Below are positions 9,169-17,986 of a stretch of 64,000 nt of DNA, piece after piece. The translations under genes and the position numbers were made by a program. Origin of the DNA: Moritella sp. PE36 (GTDB lineage: Bacteria; Pseudomonadota; Gammaproteobacteria; Enterobacterales; Moritellaceae); contig NZ_ABCQ01000001.1 in assembly GCF_000170855.1 (NCBI RefSeq), positions 307,013-371,012 on the forward strand. The letters are read 5' to 3'. Positions within the stretch are counted from its first letter, which is position 1; the number at the start of each line of letters is the position of its first letter. The notes under the pieces are model-generated. The model was not told the origin of the DNA. It was given only the letters and a program-made list of their open reading frames with translations, and made no database searches.

Positions 9169-10428
9169 CTAAAACACCATATTCAATGATGTGGTGTAAA
9201 CCATAGTGTCTTCTTCACCAATATTACCAGTTAGACCACCATTAGTATCTGCAAAGTCATCACTATAAGTAACATCAAATTTCAGCGCCATATTGGCATT
9301 GATGTCATATCGTAAACCTGCACTATAGGTTGATCGTACTGCATTAAATACTGCTTTATTTACAGGATTTAAATCACGCTCATTATCATCAGTGGTTTCC
9401 ATAATGGCATAAGTCATATAAGGGGTGATATTACCAAATCGATAAGCCGCTGTGATGTATGCCGAATCTACATCAGGCCAATTACCTTCAGCACTTGTAG
9501 CACCACCATCGACTTCAGATTTAGTCCACTCCGCAACGACAAGTAGATCACCATCGTCATAACTAACACCAAGACCAATAAAACGGGCATCAGCATCGGT
9601 GAAATTGATTAAAGGAATATCCATTCCCGGTACATTAGCTTGGCCAGAATTAAGGGTCGTCATCACATAACTAGCACGAACACTAAAGCTGTTATAACTG
9701 AAAGTACTCGCTAAACCGATAACATCGTCATACTCAACATCGGTGCCAAATCCGGTTTCTTCATCGGGATCAGAACCAACACCGGTATATGCCTGAAATT
9801 GCCACTCAGCTTCATCAAACGGAATAGTATAGACAAAATCGATACCTTCGTATGAGCTAACAGGAACAACGGCGTAAACTTCTTCTGGTGGGCGTAACCA
9901 AGGCTGCGCAAAGTTAACTTCTAAATAATCTGAATACATATACAAAGGCACACGTAAACGACCTGCTCGCACGGTTAAATCGTTATCAAAGGTATGACTT
10001 AAAAAGGCCCATTCCATTTCTGGACGCCAGTGCTGTTCAGCACGAGCAACCAGTTGCGCAATCAGAAAAGTACTCTCTGTTACTTCAAATGCAGCTTGCA
10101 GACCGACTTTCGTTTCAGGTACGTAATCGAGTGTTTTGTCATAACCAGCATAACCAGCATCATTTGATGCCATGCCTGCACTTAAAGTGAAAAAGCCATT
10201 CACGGTGACATTGTTAACACGATTGGTTTCAGCTTGCTGCTCTTCAAGTACAGATACTTGTTCTTCGAGTAATTGCACGCGACGTAATTGTTCCGCGGCG
10301 GTATATGACGAGAATAGCGCGGCTGAAATACAAGCAGCTAAAGATAATGTTGCGGTGGTTTTCTGTAATCGGATTGATCTAACTGTTGATACTGTTTTTG
10401 ATCCATCAATAGCAATTTGCTTGCTCAT
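9169..10428 (-). CDS. Outer-membrane porin-like beta-barrel (porin 2)
   Basis: Porin paralogue of the gene at 6621. I use the ATG at 10428 (MSKQIAIDG) because AAGGAGAG stands just upstream; a longer frame to 10461 lacks a site. The 419-aa product has an unusually long n-region before the signal-peptide core (ATLSLAACISAALFSSYTAA), then a coiled-coil segment (RRVQLLEEQVSVLEEQQAE) and a barrel ending YTTSLNMVF with terminal Phe. It shares MEWAFLSHTF and RLRVPLYMYSDYLEV with porin 1. It lies about 50 bases after the chemoreceptor gene and directly before two small binding-protein genes. Confidence 0.85.
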   Translation of the reverse strand: MSKQIAIDGSKTVSTVRSIRLQKTTATLSLAACISAALFSSYTAAEQLRRVQLLEEQVSVLEEQQAETNRVNNVTVNGFFTLSAGMASNDAGYAGYDKTLDYVPETKVGLQAAFEVTESTFLIAQLVARAEQHWRPEMEWAFLSHTFDNDLTVRAGRLRVPLYMYSDYLEVNFAQPWLRPPEEVYAVVPVSSYEGIDFVYTIPFDEAEWQFQAYTGVGSDPDEETGFGTDVEYDDVIGLASTFSYNSFSVRASYVMTTLNSGQANVPGMDIPLINFTDADARFIGLGVSYDDGDLLVVAEWTKSEVDGGATSAEGNWPDVDSAYITAAYRFGNITPYMTYAIMETTDDNERDLNPVNKAVFNAVRSTYSAGLRYDINANMALKFDVTYSDDFADTNGGLTGNIGEEDTMVYTTSLNMVF

Positions 10429-10479
10429 AAAATTTCTCTCCTTAGAAATTTCGTGCAGCAAGCAAATTGTCGTTACTTA

Positions 10480-12099
10480 CTACACACTAAATTGATTTGT
10501 TGCTTTCCTTAGTTTTTGTGTGGCAATTTCAATAGCTTGTGCGATCTCATCAAGCACTTCGGTATCTTTAGATACTTGTGTTGCTATCGAATGGGTTTCA
10601 TCGATATAACCATGTATCAGTTTTGATGTTTGAGCCTGTTCTTCCGTCGCTGATGCAATTTGCTCGTTGACGACATTGATGGCTTGAACTTTACCCGAAA
10701 TGTTTGTTAGAGAATCGCCAGCACTCGATGATTGCTCTACGCCAATATCCGCTTTACTCATCCCACGTTGCATCGCTTCCACAGCGCCTCGTGAAGCACG
10801 TTGCAATTCTTCCAATACTTGTTGGATCTCTTGGGTTGAATCTTGTGTGCGAGATGCTAAAGTCCGAACTTCGTCTGCAACAACAGCAAAACCTCGTCCT
10901 TGTTCACCCGCACGCGCCGCTTCAATGGCTGCATTTAAGGCTAACAGATTGGTCTGATCAGCGATACTACGGATAGTATCGAGGATCACGCCAACATTGC
11001 TAGTATGAGCGTCTAATTCGTCGATTACTTTTGACGCTGTTTTCACCTCGTCAGCCAGTTCGTGTATGGCTTCGATGGTCTTTTTAACAACCACAGTACC
11101 AGTCTCAGCTTCGCTGTTTGCACTGCTTGCTTCTGCCGAAGCATTAGACGCATAATCAGCAATATGCCTGACAGTCTCAAACATTTCGTTCATCGAGCGA
11201 GATACCTGATCAATCGACTGACTTTGCTCTTGAATTCGCGATTTAGAAGTACTACTTGATGTCGCTAATTGCGTCGATGCTTGTGATAACGAATCGATCG
11301 ATTGAATGGTTTCGCTAATACTGCCATGAAGTTTATCTAAGAACAGATTAAACCAATGTACCAGCTCACCAACTTCATCTTTATTTACATAATCAATACG
11401 TACCGTAAGATCACCGTCGCCTTGCGCGATCTCTTTTAACGAATCAGATACTTTACGAATACTGCCTGTGATCGATACCGTCAGCCAATAACATACCGCC
11501 AGTACTAATATAATCACACCGACAGCTAACATCACACCGCGATCACGACTCGTATCAGAGCTCGCTAATGACGTTTCAATCAAGGCAGTGAAGTCAGATT
11601 GACTGTCTTGTTTAAACTGACCAAGATTAGCTAACAACTTTTCTAATGTAAAACGGTTCTTTTCTGCTAACACAGATAAGTCATCCATAGAAATAGTGCC
11701 CATAATCAAACCATTAGCTAGATATTTCGCGGAATTATAATACTCTTTAGCTTCCGCCTTAATTAACAATAACTCGCTGCGTTTATCAGGGTGAATAGAA
11801 TTAATTATGTCTAATTGACTAATGAGATCAGCATAAACTTCATCAGCACTTAGCAGCATATCTTCATCACCAATGGTTACAGATGTTTCAATTGCTTGGG
11901 TTAACTCGGCAATCTTACTGTTACTGATCGTGGCCGCTTCAAGTACTGGATAATAAATTGCAGACAGTTGTGATAACCGTTCTTTATTTTCTTTCACAAC
12001 AAGAATGTTGGCGAAAAGATAAGTTAAAAAACTAACGACAACAACCGCCGAAAGAATGCCGATCTTATGCTTGATTTTTAGTTGGGTGGAGAGTCCCAT
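10480..12099 (-). CDS. Methyl-accepting chemotaxis protein
   Basis: Transmembrane chemoreceptor of 539 aa. TM1 is at about residues 12-32, a helical periplasmic ligand domain at about 33-185, TM2 at about 187-210, a HAMP domain at about 212-265 and the cytoplasmic signalling domain to the end. The highly conserved hairpin tip is visible ([19 protein letters not shown] followed by [15 protein letters not shown]). No NWETF-type CheR tether at the C-terminus. SD GAGG precedes the ATG. It is the first gene of a run with porin 2 and two small binding proteins; this context suggests, but does not prove, that the receptor responds to the same ligand, perhaps through the binding proteins. Confidence 0.95.
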   Translation of the reverse strand: MGLSTQLKIKHKIGILSAVVVVSFLTYLFANILVVKENKERLSQLSAIYYPVLEAATISNSKIAELTQAIETSVTIGDEDMLLSADEVYADLISQLDIINSIHPDKRSELLLIKAEAKEYYNSAKYLANGLIMGTISMDDLSVLAEKNRFTLEKLLANLGQFKQDSQSDFTALIETSLASSDTSRDRGVMLAVGVIILVLAVCYWLTVSITGSIRKVSDSLKEIAQGDGDLTVRIDYVNKDEVGELVHWFNLFLDKLHGSISETIQSIDSLSQASTQLATSSSTSKSRIQEQSQSIDQVSRSMNEMFETVRHIADYASNASAEASSANSEAETGTVVVKKTIEAIHELADEVKTASKVIDELDAHTSNVGVILDTIRSIADQTNLLALNAAIEAARAGEQGRGFAVVADEVRTLASRTQDSTQEIQQVLEELQRASRGAVEAMQRGMSKADIGVEQSSSAGDSLTNISGKVQAINVVNEQIASATEEQAQTSKLIHGYIDETHSIATQVSKDTEVLDEIAQAIEIATQKLRKATNQFSV

Positions 12100-12437
12100 T
12101 TAATACCTCTGTAGCGTTTGTAAGTTAGCTTGATAATGTGATTACAATATCAGTCCCGTCCCTGTGATCTAACTTATAGATCGGACAATATCCGATAAGT
12201 CTCTAATAACTTATCGGCCTGAAGATTAAAATCATGACCGTTTAACTGATTTATTTTATTAAATCGTTAGTATTAGAATATTCATACTACCTGAATAAAT
12301 TAACCCAAACGAGCCTCAGCAGTTAATAACTATCCGACCTTTAAAAATCATACAAAAAAAAAGCCTATTATATAAATTATAATAAGCTTTATTGTTTTGA
12401 ATTTTAAATCACTGCATTAGCATTTTGGCCTATGACT
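12100..12437. other. 338-bp intergenic region between chemoreceptor and dusA
   Basis: Must hold the chemoreceptor promoter (minus strand). Visible structure: a perfect 9-bp inverted repeat (CCGATAAGT at 12192-12200 with ACTTATCGG at 12209-12217, 8-base loop) and the dusA terminator at 12353-12390. No gene seen. Confidence 0.6.
12353..12390 (-). terminator. Intrinsic terminator of dusA
   Basis: On the minus strand a 12-13-bp stem with G-U pairing (12361-12372 with 12378-12389, loop 12373-12377) runs into a T-rich tract (A run at 12353-12362 on the plus strand), about 50 bases after the dusA stop. Confidence 0.78.
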
Positions 12438-13430
12438 TTAGCTTTTAGGTACTAACAGTAATGCTGCTTCTACAACCTCAACACCCGCGCCTTTTTTATG
12501 CCCTTGCTCGCTGAGGTGACGCTTCCACGCTCTTGCTCCCGGCAACCCAAGGAATAACCCAAGCATATGACGATAAATGTGCGTTAAACTGCCGCCATTA
12601 CGAATATGATTATCAATATACGGTAGCATCATTTCAGCGTAATCGTGACGGCTATGGATCGACTTCTCGCCACCATAAACCAGCTCATCAATTTGGCTCA
12701 ATAAAAATGGGTTATGATACGCTTCACGCCCCATCATCACGCCGTCAACATTACCTAGGTGTAATTGCGTTTCTGCTAATGTTTTAACACCACCATTGAT
12801 AGCAATGAAAAGCGCTGGGAAGTCCTGTTTAATATCATAAACACGTTGATAATTAAGCTCTGGGATCTCACGATTCTCTTTCGGGCTTAACCCGCTTAAC
12901 CAGGCTTTACGCGCATGTAAAGTAAAGTCCTTACAACCCGTAGCTGCAACGGTATCGATAAAGGTTTGTAGAAATTCATACGAGTCTTGGTCATCAATAC
13001 CAATACGGGTTTTAACCGTAATCGGAATATCTACCACGTCTTGCATTGCTTTTACACAATCCGCCACCAGCGTCGGTTCAGCCATTAAACAGGCACCAAA
13101 TTTACCACTTTGCACGCGATCTGATGGGCAACCCACATTCAGGTTAATTTCGTCATAACCACGCTCTTGTGCCAACTTCGCACTTTGAGCCAGATCGATA
13201 GGATTACTGCCACCTAACTGCAACGACACCGGGTGCTCTTCTTTGTTATAGGCAAGATAATCACCGCGACCGTGAATGATCGCACCTGTGGTTACCATTT
13301 CTGTGTACAGCAAGGTATTCTTGGTTAACAAGCGGTGGAAGTAACGGCAATGACGGTCTGTCCAATCCAACATTGGGGCAATCGAAAAACGCCCAGGGGC
13401 ATGAACACTGGTGGTAACTGGCTTGGTCAT
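12438..13430 (-). CDS. dusA: tRNA-dihydrouridine(20/20a) synthase
   Basis: Flavin-dependent enzyme that reduces U20/U20a in the D-loop of tRNA. DusA hallmarks: [21 protein letters not shown] at the start, [14 protein letters not shown], the catalytic cysteine in [44 protein letters not shown] and the IAINGGV / GREAYHNP phosphate-binding segments. I choose the ATG at 13430 (MTKPVTTS); the frame opens with a GTG at 13466, but that start falls in a short tandem repeat and gives an N-terminus without family resemblance. About 330 aa, normal. Apparently monocistronic. Confidence 0.96.
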   Translation of the reverse strand: MTKPVTTSVHAPGRFSIAPMLDWTDRHCRYFHRLLTKNTLLYTEMVTTGAIIHGRGDYLAYNKEEHPVSLQLGGSNPIDLAQSAKLAQERGYDEINLNVGCPSDRVQSGKFGACLMAEPTLVADCVKAMQDVVDIPITVKTRIGIDDQDSYEFLQTFIDTVAATGCKDFTLHARKAWLSGLSPKENREIPELNYQRVYDIKQDFPALFIAINGGVKTLAETQLHLGNVDGVMMGREAYHNPFLLSQIDELVYGGEKSIHSRHDYAEMMLPYIDNHIRNGGSLTHIYRHMLGLFLGLPGARAWKRHLSEQGHKKGAGVEVVEAALLLVPKS

Positions 13431-13457
13431 TACTTTATTATCTCTTATCAGGATGCG

Positions 13458-13506
13458 TAAGTGCACTAAATATAAGTGCGCTAACTAAATATAAGTACGC
13501 TAAATG
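13458..13506. repeat. Short imperfect tandem repeat upstream of dusA
   Basis: Three units beginning TAAGTGCAC / TAAGTGCGC / TAAGTACGC and ending CTAAAT(A/G), of 15, 19 and 15 bases (13458-13472, 13473-13491, 13492-13506). It overlaps the alternative GTG start of dusA. Confidence 0.7.
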
Positions 13507-13637
13507 TCATTAGGCTGCTTTCAAATTCGTACTACAGCAAAGCCGCGACGATGAAAAACAAGGGGGCGATCATACACCTTGCGGGCTGCACTTTCAAAAA
13601 TAAAGATCTTACCCACATATTTTATGACGCCAGCAAC

Positions 13638-14558
13638 TCATTTCTGTTTTAAGGCATCGCCATAGATCTCAACGACAAACTCCAGAAAGACTTTAACTTT
13701 CGGTATTTTAGCGCGGTGGCGTGGATACAAGGCATAGACATCGACAGGCTCCATCCCCCAGTTTGGTAATATATTCACTAACCGTCCTGCCGCAACGTCT
13801 TCACGACTCATGTAATCGGGCAATACCGCGATACCTAACCCATCAATCAAAGACTGTTTAAGAATGGCAAAGTCATCCACTAATAATCGCGGCTTACAGT
13901 TAACGCTAAAAGCCTCGCCCGCTGTCGACACTAAGTTTAACGTTGGATCATTGTTAGTCGGGTTCATCACCAGTAATTGATGCGTGAATAAGTCACTGAC
14001 CACGTGTGGTGTGCCATGTTTAGCCAAATAAGCAGGACTGGAAAATAATGTGCGCGTGGCAGTCCCGAGTTTTTTCGCAATCAACATCGAGTCTGCTAAT
14101 TGGCCAATACGGATCACCACATCAAAGCCTTCTTCAATAAAATCAACTCGTCGGTTAACTAAATTAAGTTGCACGTTTATCTCGGGGTATTGGTGCATGA
14201 ACGTCGCCAAAGCGGGTCTTAATATTTGCTGCCCTGTCGATATCGAGGCACCTATTTTTAATTCACCTTTGTAGCTATGCAGTAATTCAGACACTGATGC
14301 AGTGGCTAAATCCAACTCTTCATGCACTCGCTTACAATGAATCAAATAGCGTTTACCGGCTTCGGTTAAATGTTGTGAACGAGTCGAACGCTCTAACAAG
14401 GTGATATTTAATTGTTGCTCTAACCGTGAAACCTTGCGACTTACATTGGCTTTGGGAATACCGAGTCGGTCTGCGGCGAGGGTAAAGCTGCCCGTTTCAA
14501 CCACAGCTAAAAACACCATCATGTCATTTAAGTCATGTTCCATTGTATCAAGGCCCAT
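13638..14558 (-). CDS. LysR-family transcriptional regulator
   Basis: 306-aa LysR-type regulator. Winged helix-turn-helix at about residues 9-67 (MMVFLAVVETGSFTLAADRLGIPKANVSRKVSRLEQQL), then a linker helix and a periplasmic-binding-protein-like effector domain (about 95-300). The LERSTRSQHLTEAGKRY and LPDYMSREDVAAGRLVNILP segments are typical of the AaeR/DsdC-like LysR subgroup next to oxidoreductase or pirin genes. The ATG at 14558 or the one five codons later may be used. It is divergent from the pirin gene, so by the usual LysR rule it probably controls that gene from the 168-base shared region. Effector unknown. Confidence 0.93.
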   Translation of the reverse strand: MGLDTMEHDLNDMMVFLAVVETGSFTLAADRLGIPKANVSRKVSRLEQQLNITLLERSTRSQHLTEAGKRYLIHCKRVHEELDLATASVSELLHSYKGELKIGASISTGQQILRPALATFMHQYPEINVQLNLVNRRVDFIEEGFDVVIRIGQLADSMLIAKKLGTATRTLFSSPAYLAKHGTPHVVSDLFTHQLLVMNPTNNDPTLNLVSTAGEAFSVNCKPRLLVDDFAILKQSLIDGLGIAVLPDYMSREDVAAGRLVNILPNWGMEPVDVYALYPRHRAKIPKVKVFLEFVVEIYGDALKQK

Positions 14559-14726
14559 TCATTGTTGTTGAATATGAAATTATCATATCAATAAATCGCT
14601 ATTTATCAAACAAGCTTCACGTCCTATTATTAGTTTCAACAAAGAGAAGTTAACAACAGAGCAAGATAACTTCAAAGCAAGTAATACTAAGAATGAAATC
14701 ACTCAATAACAAACACGGAGCAGAAC

Positions 14727-15416
14727 ATGCAAATACTCAGTAGAAAATCATTACCCCTAGGCGGTTTTGCTGGTTTAACCGAACATCGTTTAGTCACGGA
14801 TAGACGTGTTTTTGGTAACCGAAAAGCAGCCAACACATTCGACGGGTTAGGCAACTTTGTTTACCTTGCGGATGCGCAGTTTAATCCACGCGGTCAAACT
14901 CACATGCACCCACACAAAGAAATCGATGTTATTTCTATCATGATGGATGGCCGCGTCAGTCATGAAGGTTCGCTTGAACACGGACAAAGTTTAAATGCCG
15001 GTGAAGCTCAGATTCAGCGTGCCGGTGGCGAAGGTTTTTCACATAACGAAGTGAATCCAGATAACAGCAAAAATCGCATGTTGCAGTTATGGGTATTACC
15101 CGATGAATCAGGTCAACCTGCGGGATACAAACACTACAAACTCAAAACCAATGGTGTGACCCGTATCTATGGCGGCACGAAGAGTCAAAGCGAGACTTTT
15201 GATAGCAAAACCTATATCGACATAGTGCGCTTAGCGGCTAGCGAAAGTATCAAATTAGACAATGAAGTGCTCGCTTATGTCAGTAAAGGTAATGCGGAAT
15301 TCGCTGATAAGAACAGTACCTTTAACGCCGAAGAGGGTGATTTAATCCGTAGTTATCAAACACAGATCACCGCGACTACAGATGTCGAGATCGTCGTGGT
15401 GAGCAAGCAGGCGTAA
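14727..15416 (+). CDS. Pirin-family bicupin protein
   Basis: 229-aa pirin (YhhW-like) protein. The N-terminal cupin has the metal-binding set HMHPHKEIDVISIMMDG, and a following His in FSHNEVNP; the second cupin domain at about 140-225 lacks metal ligands, as usual. E. coli YhhW has quercetinase activity, but most pirins have no known substrate. Good GGAG site before the ATG (CACGGAGCAGAACATG). Divergently transcribed from a LysR regulator. Immediately after its stop comes an open frame without a start, described separately. Confidence 0.93.
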   Translation: MQILSRKSLPLGGFAGLTEHRLVTDRRVFGNRKAANTFDGLGNFVYLADAQFNPRGQTHMHPHKEIDVISIMMDGRVSHEGSLEHGQSLNAGEAQIQRAGGEGFSHNEVNPDNSKNRMLQLWVLPDESGQPAGYKHYKLKTNGVTRIYGGTKSQSETFDSKTYIDIVRLAASESIKLDNEVLAYVSKGNAEFADKNSTFNAEEGDLIRSYQTQITATTDVEIVVVSKQA

Positions 15417-15574
15417 AAGTAGCAACCTGGGCATCGGTATTGGCCGAAGTGATGGATGATTGGCGCAGTGAAAAAGGCATGGAGCTTGGCAGTATCTTAG
15501 GTCAGCACACTACTTATCGTTGGCTATATGGTAATTATTTACAAGCCAGCCAGGCGAACCAAGCGAAAAATTAA
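15413..15574 (+). pseudogene. Gene remnant after pirin (possible decayed ORF)
   Basis: In a frame shifted by one base from pirin, an open stretch reads from 15413 to a stop at 15572-15574 with protein-like composition (VATWASVLAEVMDDW, then MELGSILGQHTTYRWLYG and a polar C-terminus). There is no start with a ribosome site. It looks like the C-terminal end of a gene whose 5' part is lost, or a frameshifted extension. I do not recognise the family. Confidence 0.4.
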
Positions 15575-15644
15575 TGGCCATTTATCATGTTGTACCCAGT
15601 GTGCAATACGGTGTTCAACATGCTGTTTTATTAAGGAGTAGAAC

Positions 15645-15848
15645 ATGACCCCACCAAACAAGCATCTGATCGCACTAATTAATTATTTTACCCTGATCCC
15701 CTTGGTCTATTTTATTCCACAGTGGCTTAACCCTTATCTACCCGCCAATCCATTGTTACAAGTCTGTATAGTGGTGGCGATTATCGTGCCAATCATTTCG
15801 TATGTTGTTATGCCAATAGCCATGACGCGATTGACCAAACCCAAGTAA
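15645..15848 (+). CDS. Small two-helix membrane protein
   Basis: 67-aa protein with two hydrophobic helices (about residues 11-28 and 37-58) separated by a short NPYLPANP loop, and a basic C-terminus TRLTKPK. Strong ribosome site AAGGAG at a good distance before ATG supports translation. No family recognised; possibly functionally tied to the pirin or to the gene remnant before it. Kept because of the ribosome site and codon use, not because of a known family. Confidence 0.7.
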   Translation: MTPPNKHLIALINYFTLIPLVYFIPQWLNPYLPANPLLQVCIVVAIIVPIISYVVMPIAMTRLTKPK

Positions 15849-15877
15849 GGAACTGTTATTTATAGAAAAATATATAT

Positions 15878-15912
15878 TATAGCCAAGCCACTTCAAAATG
15901 CACAATCAGCAA
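15878..15912. repeat. Dispersed intergenic repeat, copy 1
   Basis: The core CCAAGCCACTTCAAAATGC matches the motif seen (reverse strand) at 18941-18989 and 30901-30923. It is followed by AATCAGCAA at 15904-15912, which has a perfect inverted copy TTGCTGATT at 15997-16005. Confidence 0.55.
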
Positions 15913-16053
15913 ACCGAACGAAGAGGATATTCAAAAAACGAACGGGATCTGTCATCTCGTTTGTTTGCTTATATGAATAAACCCACTTTCTCTGCATTGC
16001 TGATTAGAAAAGTCACCTCAATGTGTTAGCATTATCCTTTCTCCGCTATTTTA

Positions 16054-16503
16054 ATGGTTCCTATGACAGACTCAGCGAACAATTTACTCTACAGAGCGCA
16101 GCAGCTTTGTATTACCCGTGCAGTTCGCTTCACCCCAATTAGGCAACAAATTTTTCTGTTAATGGCACAGCACAACGCCATGATCAGCGCTTATGATCTG
16201 CTGGCTCAGCTGCAGCTATTAGAACCGAATGCCAAACCACCGACAGTTTATCGCGCACTCGATTTTCTACTCGAAGAAGGCTTTATCCATAAAATAGAAT
16301 CAAGTAATGCCTTTATTTTATGTCCACATTTTGGTGAAAAGCATCCTTCACAACTACTCTTATGTAAAAGCTGTGGTAGCGTTATTGAATTGCACAATGC
16401 AGAAATAGAAGAGTTGCTACAATCACTTGCCGACGAACATGGTTTTGCCATTACGACGAAGACAGTTGAAGCACATGGTATCTGTGCTGGTTGTCGTGAA
16501 TAA
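16054..16503 (+). CDS. zur: Zinc uptake regulator, Fur family
   Basis: Fur-family repressor that, with zinc bound, shuts off zinc uptake genes. It matches Zur rather than Fur: ISAYDLLAQLQ, AKPPTVYRALDFLLEEGFIHKIES, and the two structural CxxC pairs CKSCGS and CAGCRE near the C-terminus. Length 149 aa is normal if the start is the ATG at 16054; the ATG three codons on (MTDSANN) fits E. coli Zur better. Neither has an obvious ribosome site. Followed 23 bases later by the CheX-like gene in the same direction. No Zur box recognised nearby. Confidence 0.92.
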   Translation: MVPMTDSANNLLYRAQQLCITRAVRFTPIRQQIFLLMAQHNAMISAYDLLAQLQLLEPNAKPPTVYRALDFLLEEGFIHKIESSNAFILCPHFGEKHPSQLLLCKSCGSVIELHNAEIEELLQSLADEHGFAITTKTVEAHGICAGCRE

Positions 16504-16526
16504 TTAAATTTCAGGAATAACAAACT

Positions 16527-16991
16527 ATGCGTGTAGAGTTTATCAATCCATTTATTTCATCTTTATTAAATGTATTAAATACCATGGCACAAGTGGAGTT
16601 AACTCCCGGTAAGCCAAGACTCAAAAAAGACGATAAAGCTAAAGGTGATATATCCGGTATTATGGGGATGATGTCAACCCAAGCTAAAGGTTCATTTGCA
16701 CTGACATTTGATGAATCATTGGCATTAGCCATCATGCAGAATATGCTGGGTGAGAAACCAGCAAAAATTGATGCTGAAGTCATTGATATGGTGGGTGAGA
16801 TCACCAATATGGTGACTGGCGGTGCCAAACGTATTTTAGCTGAAAAAGGCTTTGATTTTGATATGTCGACCCCGATCGTGGTATCAGGTAAAGATCATAC
16901 CATTACGCATAAATCTGAAGGGCCAAAATTATTGCTGCCACTAACTAGTGCGTTCGGCAATGCCTCGATTGAAATATGCTTTGATAGCTAA
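16527..16991 (+). CDS. CheX-like chemotaxis phosphatase family protein
   Basis: 154-aa CheX-domain protein. The family removes phosphate from CheY-type receivers through an E-x-x-N pair on a helix, visible here as GEITNMVTGGAKR at about residues 91-103. The N-terminal segment MRVEFINPFISSLLNVLNTMA and the MLGEKPAKIDAEVIDMVGE region are typical of stand-alone CheX proteins in marine gammaproteobacteria. It is not near other che genes; it may act on a CheY-like receiver elsewhere. It shares a direction with zur and ends at a strong terminator. Confidence 0.85.
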   Translation: MRVEFINPFISSLLNVLNTMAQVELTPGKPRLKKDDKAKGDISGIMGMMSTQAKGSFALTFDESLALAIMQNMLGEKPAKIDAEVIDMVGEITNMVTGGAKRILAEKGFDFDMSTPIVVSGKDHTITHKSEGPKLLLPLTSAFGNASIEICFDS

Positions 16992-17015
16992 GACAATAGC
17001 AAACAATAGATACTA

Positions 17016-17046
17016 AAAAGCCAATCTCGATGAGATTGGCTTTTTT
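17016..17046. terminator. Bidirectional terminator between the CheX-like gene and peroxiredoxin
   Basis: Perfect 13-bp stem (17016-17028 with 17032-17044) with six T after it on the plus strand and five A before it, so it can serve both convergent genes. Confidence 0.88.
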
Positions 17047-17083
17047 ATTGGACTTAATTTTTACTTAATAAGTTAAGTGAAAA

Positions 17084-17686
17084 TTATAGGCCTTTAGCAT
17101 TTTTGCTTAGGTATTTAGCAACGCCTTCTGGAGATGCTTCCATAGCTTCTTTACCAGCTTCCCATTGTGCAGGACAAACTTCACCGTTTTTCTCGTGGAA
17201 GTTTAGTGCATCAACCATACGAAGCATTTCATCGATGTTACGGCCTAATGGAAGGTCGTTAACAACTTGGTGACGAACAACGCCGTTTGTGTCGATTAGG
17301 AAAGAACCACGGAAAGCCACACCAGCTTCTGGATGTTCAACACCATATGCTTGACAAATATCGTGTTTAACATCTGCTACTAGTGGGTATTTAACTGGAC
17401 CGATACCACCATCTTCAATAGAAGTGTTGCGCCATGCGTTGTGGCTGAATTGTGAATCGATTGAAACACCGATTACTTCAACACCACGTTTTTGGAATTC
17501 TTCTAGACGGTGATCAAAAGCAATTAGCTCTGATGGGCAAACGAATGTGAAATCAAGTGGGTAGAAAAATACAACCGCTGATTTACCTTTAGTGAATTCA
17601 GCAAAGTTAAAGTTATCAACGATTTCGCCGTTACCTAGTACTGCTGCAGCTGTAAAATCAGGTGCTTGACGTCCTACTAAAACCAT
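17084..17686 (-). CDS. 2-Cys peroxiredoxin (AhpC/Prx1 type)
   Basis: 200-aa thiol peroxidase reducing hydrogen peroxide and alkyl hydroperoxides in the cytoplasm. Peroxidatic Cys50 in DFTFVCPSEL and resolving Cys171 in GEVCPAQW are both present. GGIG at about 93-96 and a C-terminal YLSKN helix resemble the features that make some Prx1 enzymes sensitive to overoxidation, though Leu replaces the usual Phe of the YF motif. No AhpF or thioredoxin reductase gene is adjacent, so the electron donor cannot be told. Single gene with a 300-base upstream region. Confidence 0.95.
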   Translation of the reverse strand: MVLVGRQAPDFTAAAVLGNGEIVDNFNFAEFTKGKSAVVFFYPLDFTFVCPSELIAFDHRLEEFQKRGVEVIGVSIDSQFSHNAWRNTSIEDGGIGPVKYPLVADVKHDICQAYGVEHPEAGVAFRGSFLIDTNGVVRHQVVNDLPLGRNIDEMLRMVDALNFHEKNGEVCPAQWEAGKEAMEASPEGVAKYLSKNAKGL

Positions 17687-17986
17687 TTTAATCTCCTAAA
17701 ATTAATTAAATATCCGCTTATTTACGGCATAATTTTCACATTAAATATAATTTTAAACCAATTGTTTGAGTCAATCATTTTAATAGACAAAAACTATCAA
17801 ACAGTTAGTAATCATAAGGTAATAATTATTAAAATATAACCTTAGCAACCATAGCACTGCCCTTTCTGGTTGTCATCTGGTCTGCTACTTTTTTCTAAAT
17901 TACTGTGATAATAGCAGCGCTAAATGTTGAAAATATGACAGTTATACTGTTAACAGATAATAATTATATTGTTGAAAAGAGAATAG
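17687..17986. other. 300-bp AT-rich intergenic region
   Basis: Promoter region of the peroxiredoxin gene and the 3' end of the radical SAM gene. AT-rich with several T runs; I see no clear OxyR site, gene or strong hairpin. Confidence 0.5.

Noticed and set aside
12137..12167. Two TGTGA half-sites before the chemoreceptor
   Set aside because: Partner TCACA halves are missing; not a CRP site by itself.
15926..15966. Inverted repeat AACGAACGGGAT/ATCTCGTTTGTT as a terminator
   Set aside because: Two G-U pairs and no proper T run; not convincing for either neighbour.
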